DNA of 35,166 nt from Anaerolineales bacterium UBA5797. GTDB lineage: Bacteria; Chloroflexota; Anaerolineae; Anaerolineales; Villigracilaceae. Below are positions 16,408 to 24,828 of the stretch, one piece after another (the stretch's first letter is position 1; every line of letters begins with the position of its first letter). The position numbers were made by a program, and so were the translations under genes. The stretch spans positions 1-35,166 of the forward strand of contig DIDP01000073.1 of the NCBI GenBank assembly GCA_002418205.1. The letters are read 5' to 3'. The notes under the pieces are model-generated. The model did no database searches and had not been told where the DNA came from. It saw only the letters and a list, made by a program, of their open reading frames with translations.

Positions 16408-17391
16408 ATGACTTATTCTCTTTTGACGGTGATCGTTCTGGCATTGCTGTTTCAACTGATTAACGGTATGCGCGATGCCAGCAATATTGTTGCAACCATG
16501 ATCTCATCCCGTGCGTTCCGGCCCCAGACCGCCCTGGGGTTGACCGCCGTTGCCGAGTTTGCCGGTCCATTGTTGTTCGGCGTCACTGTGGCAAAGACCA
16601 TCGGCAACGACATTGTCGCCTCCCAGGCGCTTTCGCTCAGGGCGTTGGCGGTGGGACTGGCTGGCGCGATCCTTTGGAATCTGATCACGTGGTCCTTTGG
16701 TCTCCCGAGCAGTTCATCACACGCGCTGATCGGAGGCTTGATCGGTGTCACTTTGATCTCGGCCGGCGTGGACGCGATCAAGGTATCCGGACTGTACAAG
16801 GTGTTGGCGGCACTTTTCATATCTCCGGTGATCAGTTTTCTGGCAGGTTTTTTGGTTTTGAGGCTGGTCTTTTATCTGGCGCAAAATGCCAGTCCGAACA
16901 TTAACTCTTTCTTCAAACACAGCCAGTTTGTCACGGCCGTCGTGCTGGCTTTTGGTCATGGGACCAATGACGCGCAAAAGACCATCGGCATCATTACATT
17001 GAGTCTGGTCATAGGCGGTCAACTGGCAGGTTTTGCCGTGCCGCATTGGGCGATCCTGATCAGTGCGGCGGCGATGGCAACTGGCACCTTCTTCGGAGGC
17101 TGGCGTCTGATCCGTACGCTCGGCGGCAAGTTTTACAAGATCAGACCGGTGCATAGTTTCGCCACTCAATTTACCTCCGGCGTGGTGGTCCTTGCTGCCT
17201 CCAGTATCGGGCTTCCGGTAAGTACCTCGCAGGTGGTCAGCTCGGCGATCATAGGCGCGGGCGCCTCGGAACGTCTGGGCAAAGTCCGCTGGGGCGTGGT
17301 CGGTGACATTTTGACGGCATGGCTGATCACCATCCCTGTGGCTGGCTTGCTGTCCGCCGGAATGTACTGGCTGTCGGTTTACTTTATTTAG
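16408..17391 (+). CDS. PiT-family inorganic phosphate transporter
   Basis: A 327-aa membrane protein with about 9-10 TM segments and the two inverted PiT signature repeats: LINGMRDASNIVATMISSRAF (residues ~14-34; N-terminal GxxDAxN motif) and LAFGHGTNDAQKTIGII (~182-198; C-terminal GTNDA motif). It moves phosphate with a cation across the inner membrane. The length is short but typical of bacterial PiT paired with DUF47. No strong Shine-Dalgarno is visible; the start lies 10 bp after the DUF47 stop, so translational coupling is likely. It may handle phosphate set free by the nearby phosphoesterase, or may be a passenger in the operon. Confidence 0.92.
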   Translation: MTYSLLTVIVLALLFQLINGMRDASNIVATMISSRAFRPQTALGLTAVAEFAGPLLFGVTVAKTIGNDIVASQALSLRALAVGLAGAILWNLITWSFGLPSSSSHALIGGLIGVTLISAGVDAIKVSGLYKVLAALFISPVISFLAGFLVLRLVFYLAQNASPNINSFFKHSQFVTAVVLAFGHGTNDAQKTIGIITLSLVIGGQLAGFAVPHWAILISAAAMATGTFFGGWRLIRTLGGKFYKIRPVHSFATQFTSGVVVLAASSIGLPVSTSQVVSSAIIGAGASERLGKVRWGVVGDILTAWLITIPVAGLLSAGMYWLSVYFI

Positions 17392-17417
17392 CCATGTTCA
17401 TCAATGTCATGAGTTGT

Positions 17418-17446
17418 TTGACTGTGAATATTGATGATGCTACAAT
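17418..17446 (+). promoter_or_regulatory. sigma-70-type promoter for the ABC transporter operon
   Basis: -35 TTGACT (17418-17423), a 17-nt spacer, and -10 TACAAT (17441-17446). It follows the PiT stop by 26 bp and precedes the binding-protein gene by about 210 bp, leaving a long leader with two small ORFs. Confidence 0.75.
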
Positions 17447-17480
17447 GAACAACAATGGATTGTTGAAAGACTGGAGGTGC

Positions 17481-17552
17481 ATGGAAAAGAATACGGCGAC
17501 TGTGGTTTTGTTCTGGTTTTCCGAGCGGGTTGTCATTATGCCTGCCTATTAG
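17481..17552 (+). CDS. possible 23-codon leader ORF
   Basis: ATG at 17481 with GGAGG three bases upstream opens a 23-codon frame (MEKNTATVVLFW... to PAY) ending in TAG. It lies some 30 bp after the predicted transcription start of the ABC operon. It is hydrophobic in the middle. Its position, close to the promoter and far from the structural gene, fits a leader peptide, but there is no conservation evidence. Confidence 0.35.
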   Translation: MEKNTATVVLFWFSERVVIMPAY

Positions 17553-17586
17553 CCAGCAATATTCAACCGGAGGTGTCAAAAGCGAA

Positions 17587-17646
17587 GTGACCAACAAATC
17601 CCCCCAGATCGACAATGTTTTCAAACGTTCGTCCAAGCCACAGTAA
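17587..17646 (+). CDS. possible 19-codon leader ORF
   Basis: GTG at 17587 opens a 19-codon frame (VTNKSPQIDNVFKRSSKPQ) ending in TAA, 13 bp before the binding-protein ATG. GGAGGTG lies about ten bases upstream. The product would be basic and polar. Support is the ribosome site and the position only. Confidence 0.25.
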   Translation: MTNKSPQIDNVFKRSSKPQ

Positions 17647-17659
17647 AAAGGAGAGAAAT

Positions 17660-18838
17660 ATGTCATCTAGCACGCAACATCCATCGAAGAAAGCTTCACG
17701 CCGGGATTTTCTGAAAGTTGGAGCGACTGTACTGGGCACCTCTGCTGTTCTGGCTGCATGCGGCCCCCAGGCCACGGAAGTTGCGAATCTTCCGGATCTG
17801 ACCAGCGGCAATTCCATTCCGCTTGAGGACCTGATCGCCGCCGCCAAGACCGAAGGTCAACTGACGACCATCGCCCTGCCGCACGACTGGGCAAACTATG
17901 GGGAAATCATCGAAACCTTCAAGACCAAATACGGATTGACAATTAATGAACTGAATCCCGATGCCGGTTCCGCCGATGAATTGGAAGCCATCCGCGCGAA
18001 CAAGGAGAGCAAAGGACCGCAGGCGCCGGATGTGATCGACATCGGCATTGGTCATACTGCCACCGCCCTGGCTGATGGTCTCGTTGCCAAGTACAAAGTG
18101 TCCACTTGGGATAGCATCCCGGACGATGCCAAGAATCCGGATGGCTATTGGTGGGGCGAATACTACGGTGTGCTGGCTTTCGAGGTTGTGAAACCGGATG
18201 TCGAAAATACGCCTCAGGATTGGGAAGATCTGCTTAAGCCGGAATACAAGGGCAAGGTTGCCATGGCAGGTGACGTGCTCAAATCCAACCAGGCTGTCCA
18301 GACCGTGATGGCTGCCGGTCTCTCCCGCACCGGTGGAGACATCGAAAAGGCGCCCGAAGCCGGGTTGCAGTTCTGGAAGGAGATGGTGGATTCCGGTAAC
18401 TTCATCCCGGTCATTGCCGACCAGGGACGCATCGCCCAGCGCGAGACCCTGATCGTCATGGAATGGGATTACCTGGCTCTCGCAAACCGGGATGCCCTTG
18501 GCGGCAACCCCGAACTGGATATCGTCGTTCCGAAGTCCGGCGTTCTCGCGGGACCGTATGCCGGCGGCATCAGCGCTTACGCTCCGCACCCCTACGCCGC
18601 CCGTTTGTGGTGGGAATTCGTCATGAGCGACGAGGGCCAGAACCTGTACCTGAAGGGTTATGCCCATCCGATCCGCTACAACGACATGGCTGCGCGCGGT
18701 GTGATCCCTGCTGACCTGGCTGCCAAGTTGCCGCCTGCGGAGAACTACGAGAGGGCGACCTTCCTGTCCGTTGAACAACTCCAGGCCTCCAACAAATACA
18801 TCACCGAGAATTGGCGCAAAGTCGTTTACGGCGAATAA
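17660..18838 (+). CDS. ABC transporter substrate-binding lipoprotein (Fe3+/polyamine/phosphonate-type)
   Basis: A 392-aa extracytoplasmic binding protein. The N-terminus has a twin-arginine motif SRRDFLKVGA (residues ~13-22) and a lipobox LAAC with Cys34, so it should be Tat-exported, lipidated and membrane-anchored. The mature part reads like COG1840-type solute-binding proteins: WANYGEIIETFKTKYG, NTPQDWEDLLKPEYKGKVA and a C-terminal YAARLWWEFVMSDEGQ. The start at 17660 has AAGGAGAG upstream; an earlier in-frame ATG lacks one and would disrupt the signal. Binding proteins of this group with PotB/PotC-like permeases include those for ferric iron, polyamines, thiamine and 2-aminoethylphosphonate. 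The ligand cannot be read here; the adjacent Pi and amine genes make an aminophosphonate or polyamine worth testing. Confidence 0.87.
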   Translation: MSSSTQHPSKKASRRDFLKVGATVLGTSAVLAACGPQATEVANLPDLTSGNSIPLEDLIAAAKTEGQLTTIALPHDWANYGEIIETFKTKYGLTINELNPDAGSADELEAIRANKESKGPQAPDVIDIGIGHTATALADGLVAKYKVSTWDSIPDDAKNPDGYWWGEYYGVLAFEVVKPDVENTPQDWEDLLKPEYKGKVAMAGDVLKSNQAVQTVMAAGLSRTGGDIEKAPEAGLQFWKEMVDSGNFIPVIADQGRIAQRETLIVMEWDYLALANRDALGGNPELDIVVPKSGVLAGPYAGGISAYAPHPYAARLWWEFVMSDEGQNLYLKGYAHPIRYNDMAARGVIPADLAAKLPPAENYERATFLSVEQLQASNKYITENWRKVVYGE

Positions 18839-18856
18839 GGACCGGAGACGCCTATC

Positions 18857-19771
18857 GTGACCGGTATAACCAGAGTATCCAAAAGTAACGGGGACGCGCC
18901 GCAGGCGCGTCCCCAAAACCGTAAGGCGATGGACTGGTCGTGGTTGGGATTGGCTCCCTTCTTTCTGTTTGCCATCATCTTCCTGTTCCTGCCCTCGGTA
19001 TCGATATTCTTCCGCAGCTTCCAGACCCGTGCCGGTGACTTCACTTTTGAAAACATCATCGCCCTATTCACCGTGCGGGACATCGCCAATGCCTACAAGA
19101 CCAGCCTCCAGATCAGCCTGATCACAGCCGTGGGAGGGGCGTTATTTGGATTCATGCTGGCATATGCAGTGGTGCTTGGTGGTTTGCCGCGCGGTGTCCG
19201 CACCTTCATGACAACCTTCTCAGGCGTGGCATCGAACTTTGCCGGCGTGCCGCTGGCTTTTGCCTTTATCGCCACAATGGGCAATGCCGGGTTGGTCACC
19301 CGCTGGATCGAGTCCATTTTCAATATCAGCACCCGTGAGATGGGCATCAGCATCTACAATTTATGGGGACTGAGCATTGTATATATGTATTTCCAGTTTC
19401 CTCTAATGGTGCTGATCATGGCGCCCGCTTTGGACGGGTTGCGGCGTGAATGGCGCGAAGCCTGTGAGAACCTCGGTGGCAATTCATATCATTACTGGCG
19501 CTATGTTGCATTTCCGATCCTGCTGCCCTCCATTTTGGGAACCATGATCCTGCTCTTTGGCAACGCCTTTGGGGCGTATGCGACTGCCTATGCCTTCTCC
19601 GGCAGTTTTATCAACCTGGTGACCATTCTCATCGGCGCACAGATCCAGGGTGACGTGTTGTACAACCCCGGCTTGGGGAATGCCCTGGCACTGGGGATGA
19701 TCCTGATCATGGCGCTCTGCATGGCTGGATATGCCTGGATGCAGAGACGCGCGGCGAGGTGGATACGATGA
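18857..19771 (+). CDS. ABC transporter permease, PotB-type
   Basis: 304 aa with six predicted TM helices and the EAA-type loop REACENLGGNSYHYWRYVAFP (about residues 197-216), which contacts the ATPase. It forms the membrane pore with the next gene. GTG at 18857 has GGAG nine bases upstream, but the first 24 residues are polar, and part of them is encoded by a perfect palindrome at 18890-18914. ATG at 18929, just before WSWLGLAPFFLF, is an alternative start that would leave the palindrome intergenic. The gene follows the binding-protein gene by 18 bp (or 90 bp with the later start). Confidence 0.88.
   Translation: MTGITRVSKSNGDAPQARPQNRKAMDWSWLGLAPFFLFAIIFLFLPSVSIFFRSFQTRAGDFTFENIIALFTVRDIANAYKTSLQISLITAVGGALFGFMLAYAVVLGGLPRGVRTFMTTFSGVASNFAGVPLAFAFIATMGNAGLVTRWIESIFNISTREMGISIYNLWGLSIVYMYFQFPLMVLIMAPALDGLRREWREACENLGGNSYHYWRYVAFPILLPSILGTMILLFGNAFGAYATAYAFSGSFINLVTILIGAQIQGDVLYNPGLGNALALGMILIMALCMAGYAWMQRRAARWIR
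18890..18914. repeat. perfect GC-rich palindrome after the binding-protein gene
   Basis: GGGGACGCGCC, a 3-nt loop, GGCGCGTCCCC: an 11-bp perfect stem. It falls 51 bp after the binding-protein stop. In binding-protein operons a hairpin here often protects the upstream mRNA and lowers permease output. No T-run follows on the plus strand. Confidence 0.7.
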
Positions 19772-20547
19772 AGAAATTCAATATCTGGCCCTGGATCATC
19801 CTGCTTATCGGGATGGTCTATTTCTTCCTGCCGCTCATCGCCACCTTCGAATTCAGTTTGAAGATGATCAAGGATCGCTACACGTTTGAAGCCTATCGTG
19901 TGGCATTTACCGACTCGAAGTTTTTCCTAAATTTTGGTTACTCGGTATTATGGGCGGTATTGACCATGATCTGCAGCACGCTGCTGGTGGTGCCGACGGC
20001 ATATTGGGTTCACTGGAAGATGCCCAATGCCCGGCCATATGTGGAGTTTGTAACCCTCATGCCGTTCGTGGTGCCGGCGGTCACCCTCACCTATGGATTG
20101 TTGAGCTTATACGGGAGTCCGCCGATCGTGTTGATCGGCAGCCCGATCCTGCTGATCGCAGGCTATATCGTGCTGTCATTGCCTTACATGTTCCGGGCTG
20201 TGGATACGGGTCTGCGGGCAATTGACGTGCGTACGTTGACCGAGGCCGCGTTGAGTCTGGGCGCAGGCTGGGGGACGATCCTGACACAGGTCATTTTCCC
20301 CAACCTGCGGGTGGCGATCTTGAGCGGCATCTTCCTGACCTTCGCCATTGTGATGGGTGAATTTACCTTTGCATCCCTGCTGTCGTGGCCTGCTTTTGGT
20401 CCATATCTGGAAGAGATCGGGTCGATGCGGGCATATACCCCCCAGGCGCTTTCGGTCGTCAGTTTTATGCTGACCTGGATCTCCATTGGCTTGTTGCAAT
20501 TGATCGGCCGCGGCCGCGGGCAGGAACAAGTTGCCGGCGCGCACTAA
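19768..20547 (+). CDS. ABC transporter permease, PotC-type
   Basis: A 259-aa inner-membrane protein with about six TM helices and the EAA loop EAALSLGAGWGTILTQVIFPNL (about residues 159-180). It pairs with the preceding permease. ATG at 19768 overlaps the upstream TGA (ATGA), giving translational coupling; GAGGTGG lies five bases before it. A GTG three codons earlier is possible but overlaps the ribosome site. A short basic/polar tail (GRGRGQEQ) follows the last helix. Confidence 0.9.
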   Translation: MKKFNIWPWIILLIGMVYFFLPLIATFEFSLKMIKDRYTFEAYRVAFTDSKFFLNFGYSVLWAVLTMICSTLLVVPTAYWVHWKMPNARPYVEFVTLMPFVVPAVTLTYGLLSLYGSPPIVLIGSPILLIAGYIVLSLPYMFRAVDTGLRAIDVRTLTEAALSLGAGWGTILTQVIFPNLRVAILSGIFLTFAIVMGEFTFASLLSWPAFGPYLEEIGSMRAYTPQALSVVSFMLTWISIGLLQLIGRGRGQEQVAGAH

Positions 20548-20562
20548 TCACGCGAGGATATT

Positions 20563-21627
20563 ATGGCATTCCTGGAAATCAACAACGTAAGCAAGAAGTT
20601 TGGCACAACTGAAGCAGTAAGCGATTTCAATCTCCATGTCGAAAAGGGTGAACTGGTATCCTTCCTCGGTCCAAGCGGATGTGGAAAGACGACCACCCTG
20701 CGCATGGTGGCGGGATTCGAAGTTCCCACAGGCGGCAGGATCGTGATGGATGGCAGGGACATTACCGATCTGCCTCCCAACCAGCGTGATGTGGGGATGG
20801 TGTTCCAATCCTATGCGCTTTTCCCGAATATGACCGTGGCCGGGAACATCGGCTTTGGTCTCAAGGTCATGAAGAAGCCGGCGGAGGAGATTAATCAGCG
20901 TGTCAGCGAAATGCTGGAACTGATCAACATGCCCAAGTATGCCGAGCGGTTCCCCTATCAACTCTCGGGCGGTCAGCAACAGCGGGTGGCGCTGGCTCGT
21001 GCTCTGGCGCTTCGTCCCGAAATGCTTCTGCTCGATGAACCACTCTCGGCTCTGGACGCGAAGATCCGGGTCTCCCTGCGGGCAGAGATCCGTTCCATCC
21101 AACAGAAACTTGGCATCACAGCCATATATGTCACCCACGATCAGGAGGAGGCGTTGTCGTTGTCGGATCGGGTGGTGGTAATGAATACCGGGCGGATGGA
21201 ACAGGTGGGTACTCCGTTTGAAATCTACAACTTCCCCACAACGTCTTTTGTGGCGAACTTTGTCGGCACATTGAATACTGCCGAAGTTGAAGTGACCGAC
21301 CCCGCCGGGGGACTGGTCGGCATGGATGGTGTACAGTTTGTCTCTTCAGATGAACATGTAAAAAGCAGGAGGAAAGGGGACAAAGTCCGCATTTCCATCC
21401 GGCCCGAGCGGTTCAGCTTCGTCACCGAGGGGGAGAAGGAAAACGTTGTGGATTGCAGGATCGAGAACATCACCTTCCTCGGTTCGGTGGTGCGCATTCA
21501 GATGACGATCGGAAATCAAAAGTTCAACATGGATACCTTCAACAGACCCTCCCTCGCATTGCCGGAAATTGGCGACCAGCGACAGGTCACCTGCTCGAGC
21601 AAGGCGGTGCTCGTTTTGAAGGATTGA
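20563..21627 (+). CDS. ABC transporter ATP-binding protein, PotA/FbpC-type
   Basis: 354 aa. The ATPase domain has Walker A GPSGCGKTTT (~34-43), Q-loop VFQSYALFPNMTV (~78-90), signature LSGGQQQRVALARALA (~135-150), Walker B MLLLDEPLSALD (~155-166) and the switch His in VTHDQEEA (~187-194). A TOBE-type C-terminal domain follows (VRISIRPERF, ~276-285), as in polyamine, iron and phosphonate importers. GAGG lies five bases before the ATG. It is the last gene of the importer operon and is followed by a clear terminator. Confidence 0.95.
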   Translation: MAFLEINNVSKKFGTTEAVSDFNLHVEKGELVSFLGPSGCGKTTTLRMVAGFEVPTGGRIVMDGRDITDLPPNQRDVGMVFQSYALFPNMTVAGNIGFGLKVMKKPAEEINQRVSEMLELINMPKYAERFPYQLSGGQQQRVALARALALRPEMLLLDEPLSALDAKIRVSLRAEIRSIQQKLGITAIYVTHDQEEALSLSDRVVVMNTGRMEQVGTPFEIYNFPTTSFVANFVGTLNTAEVEVTDPAGGLVGMDGVQFVSSDEHVKSRRKGDKVRISIRPERFSFVTEGEKENVVDCRIENITFLGSVVRIQMTIGNQKFNMDTFNRPSLALPEIGDQRQVTCSSKAVLVLKD

Positions 21628-21647
21628 TCGCCTTCTGCAGGATCAAT

Positions 21648-21694
21648 AACGGCTCACTGGCATCAAGTTAACGCCACGAGCCGTTTTTTTATTT
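21648..21694 (+). terminator. intrinsic terminator of the ABC operon
   Basis: AACGGCTC / GAGCCGTT (8 bp), with an inner TGGC / GCCA pairing, followed by TTTTTTTATTTA. It lies 20 bp after the ATPase stop and before the convergent CoA-transferase. Confidence 0.88.
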
Positions 21695-21748
21695 ACAGGT
21701 TATTTATCCAAACGACATCGATGAGGATCTGATTCCCTGATGCCGCGC

Positions 21749-22945
21749 TTAGATGATGCCTGCGTCCCGCCACGCGGCGATATCCTCGGAGGTTTTCCCC
21801 AGCAGCGTGGTAAAAACCTCCTCGTTGTGTTGACCCAGCCATGGGGGCGGCGTGAACGTATCCTCGTGTGTATCCGACAGTTTGACGGGATTCCCCGGGA
21901 CCCGCGTCGAACCCCCGAGGGGATGGTCCACATCCATAACCATTTTTCGGAAGAGGACCTGTTCATCGTTTAATGCCTGTGCGAGGTCGTTGACGGGCGC
22001 GCAGGGGATGCGTGCGGCGCCCAGTTTTTCCAGCCAGAAGGTTTGCGTATTGGTGGCGAGTATTTCGTTCAGGCGGCGGTTGATGTGATCCTTGTTCTTC
22101 AATCGTCCGGGTTGATGTCTGTGCTCCTCCGTGTTGAGGTCGTCCGCGGGGATGACCTTCAGCAGTTCTTCCCAGAACTCATCCATGATGATGGCAATGA
22201 CGATGTAACCGTCGGAACATTGGAAGGTATCGTACGGCACGTGGACGAAATGCCCGTTGCCGTGCCTCTGAGGGATGACGCCCGAAAGGAAGTGCATGGT
22301 GACCATGTAATTGAGCAGGCTGATCTGCGTATCGAGCATGGAGATGTCCACGTGCTGGCCGCGCCCGGTTTGCTCGCGCGCAACCAACGCGGATAACACG
22401 CCGATCACTCCCATCAGACCGCCGCCGATATCGCCGATGGGGATCCCGGCGCGCGTGGGTGGATCGTCCGGCTGACCGGTGATGCTCATCAGCCCGCTCA
22501 TTGCCTGCGCGACCAGGTCGAGGGAGGTGCGGTCCTTGCCCGGCCCATTTTCGCCGAAGCCAGTGATATTGCAGGTAATGATGCGTGGATTGATTTTGGA
22601 CAAACGCGCATGATCGATCTTGAGACGCTCTGTCACACCCGCGCTGAAGTTGCATAGAACGACATCGGATACTTTTGCAAGTTCGTGGAAGAGTTCCAGT
22701 CCCTTTTCTGATTTCAGGTTCAACGTGATACTTTTTTTGTTCCGATTGAGCGTGATGAAATAGGCGCCAAAACCGTTTAAACTGTTCGCGGGATCTTTTT
22801 CCAGGATGCGGCGCGTTCCCTCACCTCTGCCCGGCGGTTCGATCTTGATGGTCTCGGCTCCCAGGTCGGCGAGCATCATGCCTGCATAGGGACCGCTGAG
22901 CATATGGGTCAGGTCGAGGACGCGTATTCCATGTAGTGCCTTCAT
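21749..22945 (-). CDS. CaiB/BaiF family III CoA-transferase
   Basis: 398 aa, normal family length. The N-terminus GIRVLDLTHMLSGPYAGMMLADLGAETIKIEPP is diagnostic, and GIPIGDIGGGLMG places Asp172 at the position of the catalytic aspartate that forms the acyl-anhydride with the carboxylic acid. It transfers CoA between an acyl-CoA donor and an acid in the cytosol. It is convergent with the ABC operon and separated from it by a terminator. No good Shine-Dalgarno is near the ATG (a GGAG lies about 14 bases upstream). The family includes carnitine CoA-transferase, which would suit quaternary-amine metabolism, but sequence alone does not separate it from formyl-, oxalate- or succinyl-CoA transferases. 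Confidence 0.9.
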   Translation of the reverse strand: MKALHGIRVLDLTHMLSGPYAGMMLADLGAETIKIEPPGRGEGTRRILEKDPANSLNGFGAYFITLNRNKKSITLNLKSEKGLELFHELAKVSDVVLCNFSAGVTERLKIDHARLSKINPRIITCNITGFGENGPGKDRTSLDLVAQAMSGLMSITGQPDDPPTRAGIPIGDIGGGLMGVIGVLSALVAREQTGRGQHVDISMLDTQISLLNYMVTMHFLSGVIPQRHGNGHFVHVPYDTFQCSDGYIVIAIIMDEFWEELLKVIPADDLNTEEHRHQPGRLKNKDHINRRLNEILATNTQTFWLEKLGAARIPCAPVNDLAQALNDEQVLFRKMVMDVDHPLGGSTRVPGNPVKLSDTHEDTFTPPPWLGQHNEEVFTTLLGKTSEDIAAWRDAGII

Positions 22946-23043
22946 GATCTATTTTTGAACTCCGTCGTTTTTTTGCATCTGTTTCTTATTTCAAGTATAT
23001 TAGTAAGCTTAAGGCATTAAATTTGATGTAAATGAGTCAAGTT

Positions 23044-24654
23044 TCAAGCAGTCAAGTTAGCCTGTGCGATCCAATCGTTGATCGCCAGATCGAGTTGGTC
23101 AAAGCGTAGACGCAGGCGATGATTCAACGGAGGTGTCTGAGGAACAATCTGAGCCAAGCCGGGACGGAGCACTCTAGCATACAGACGGGTGAAGAAGAAA
23201 GCCACGTGCCAACCGAAGTCGGTGACCTGGTAGCGATGCGTCTGAGGGATACGTTCGATCAAGCCATGCAAGCGCAAGCGTCGCAGGTGATAGGTCATCT
23301 GACCTTGGGTGAATTGATCTGGGGCAAGACCCAGGAGCGGTGCGAGCAGCACCCGCAACTCATGATTGGCGAAACCCTGAGGTAGCAGCCGAAAGGCAAC
23401 GATAGCACTGAACAAGGCTTGGACGCGCGGGTCAGTGAAACGTAAGGCAGCCACCCGCTGGCCAGAAACAGTCTGAGGCTGATTGACTTGTTGAAAGGCC
23501 TCTTCTCCCAACAGGCAATTGTGGCTGAGGGTTTGGACGTGCAAGAGACGTCGGTTGGCTTGAAAGCCGATGAGCCGCAGAGCGGGCAGATTTTTCAGCC
23601 GTTTGCCAATGTGAAAGTCACGCGTGTCATTGATCGTAGTTTCGGTGCGTAAGGCCCGACCTTCTTTGTGATATTGCTTAATACGAGAGTGTTTGTAGTC
23701 CACATGCAAAGCCGGGGTCACACCTTCCGTGATAATACGAGTGCGAAAGCGGCTTGGGGTCGCCCGGGTCACACGCCGCTCAAAGATCAGTTGGACCTGC
23801 TCCGGTCGTCCCAGGTCCAAGTTCTCACGGATGGCCGCTTCAAAGAACAACCGTCCAGTTTGCGGACGATCCAGTACCTGCGTGAGTGCGAACTCGGCCT
23901 GCAGGATGGAGATCTCATAGTCATACCCGGCGGCACGTTCGGCCGCCGTGAACGGTTGCGGCAGCCGCGCTTGCCATTTGCGGATCAGGGCTTCGATTTT
24001 CTCGGCCGATAGACCCTCCGCCAAAGTTTGCATCTGAAGTGGATCGGCGCACGAGAGGATCCCATTGTCCAAGGCTTCATGGACGATCCCGGCCTGCCCC
24101 AATTGCTGCTTGAGATATTCATGTCCATTCAGACAGAATTTGGCTGTGTATGGAAAGTATGAACTGAACTTGAAGAAGAACGGTCCAAAGTCAATGTCCA
24201 CACCATAGAAATAATACTGGTTCACCATGGCGGTTGTGCGTAGCAAACGCGGATAGCGATCCGCACTGCGTGGTCCATGCCCTTTGGTGGTCCGAAAGGT
24301 GGTCGTCTTCTCTTGGGCTTTGCCGATCAGCACAATCCCTTCCTGTCCTGCCGCCTGTCGCAGATAGGGCGCCACGACATCGTCTTTGCGTTGCCCTTTT
24401 TCGAAGATCAGCATGGGTACCTGATGCCTTTGGGCATACGTCTCAATCGCTTCGACAAACGCCCGACTGATGGGCGCCATCGCCGCCGAAGAGGCTACCG
24501 GGTATTTCCGTTGCTGTTTGAGAAACCAACTCGCTCCGGATTCTCGTTGCAGGTTGGGTATGTAGATGTTCAGATACATGCGGTCGATGCTTTCGACTTC
24601 CAGCGTCACGTGCTCGCGCAGAAGTTCAGCCAATGAAATTTGCGCTATACTCAT
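23044..24654 (-). CDS. uncharacterised 536-aa protein, possible mobile-element protein
   Basis: I do not recognise a named family with certainty. The N-terminus reads ISLAELLREHVTLEVESIDRMYLN. A central block rich in aromatic residues (VNQYYFYGVDIDFGPFFFKF, FPYTAKFCLNGHEYLKQQL, ALDNGILSCADP) is followed by a basic region (VDYKHSRIKQYHKEGRALRTETTIND). The C-terminus looks like a winged helix (MTYHLRRLRLHGLIERIPQTHRYQVTDFG). Proteins with this look occur across distant bacteria, and I suspect a multi-copy or horizontally moving gene, but I found no terminal inverted repeats or target duplication. ATG at 24654 was chosen because GAGGA lies six bases upstream; the long 5' leader is strongly structured. 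It is inserted between the CoA-transferase and tpx. Confidence 0.6.
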   Translation of the reverse strand: MSIAQISLAELLREHVTLEVESIDRMYLNIYIPNLQRESGASWFLKQQRKYPVASSAAMAPISRAFVEAIETYAQRHQVPMLIFEKGQRKDDVVAPYLRQAAGQEGIVLIGKAQEKTTTFRTTKGHGPRSADRYPRLLRTTAMVNQYYFYGVDIDFGPFFFKFSSYFPYTAKFCLNGHEYLKQQLGQAGIVHEALDNGILSCADPLQMQTLAEGLSAEKIEALIRKWQARLPQPFTAAERAAGYDYEISILQAEFALTQVLDRPQTGRLFFEAAIRENLDLGRPEQVQLIFERRVTRATPSRFRTRIITEGVTPALHVDYKHSRIKQYHKEGRALRTETTINDTRDFHIGKRLKNLPALRLIGFQANRRLLHVQTLSHNCLLGEEAFQQVNQPQTVSGQRVAALRFTDPRVQALFSAIVAFRLLPQGFANHELRVLLAPLLGLAPDQFTQGQMTYHLRRLRLHGLIERIPQTHRYQVTDFGWHVAFFFTRLYARVLRPGLAQIVPQTPPLNHRLRLRFDQLDLAINDWIAQANLTA

Positions 24655-24810
24655 GAGGGGTCCTCGTTGTTGGGGTGCCTCTTTAGGCCATCTCACCGCT
24701 TGGCGGTGCCACACAGAGGTGGTTATACCGCCTCTTCCCTGTTCCCACAACCTGGACCCTTTCCTTGTTGTATCTCGTCAGTCTGAGACGAAGTCTCGCT
24801 AGACTTTTTC
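24655..24810 (-). other. structured leader upstream of the 536-aa gene
   Basis: On the minus strand this stretch can fold into three hairpins in a row: AGTCT..GAGAC / GTCTC AGACT (24780-24805), AGAGGcGGTATAACCaCCTCT (24715-24735), and CACCGC CAA GCGGTG (24694-24708). The first, read on the plus strand, is followed by TTTTT and could act as a terminator for plus-strand transcription. The rest could be an RNA that regulates or belongs to the element. Confidence 0.45.
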
Positions 24811-24828
24811 GGAAATATCATACGGAAT

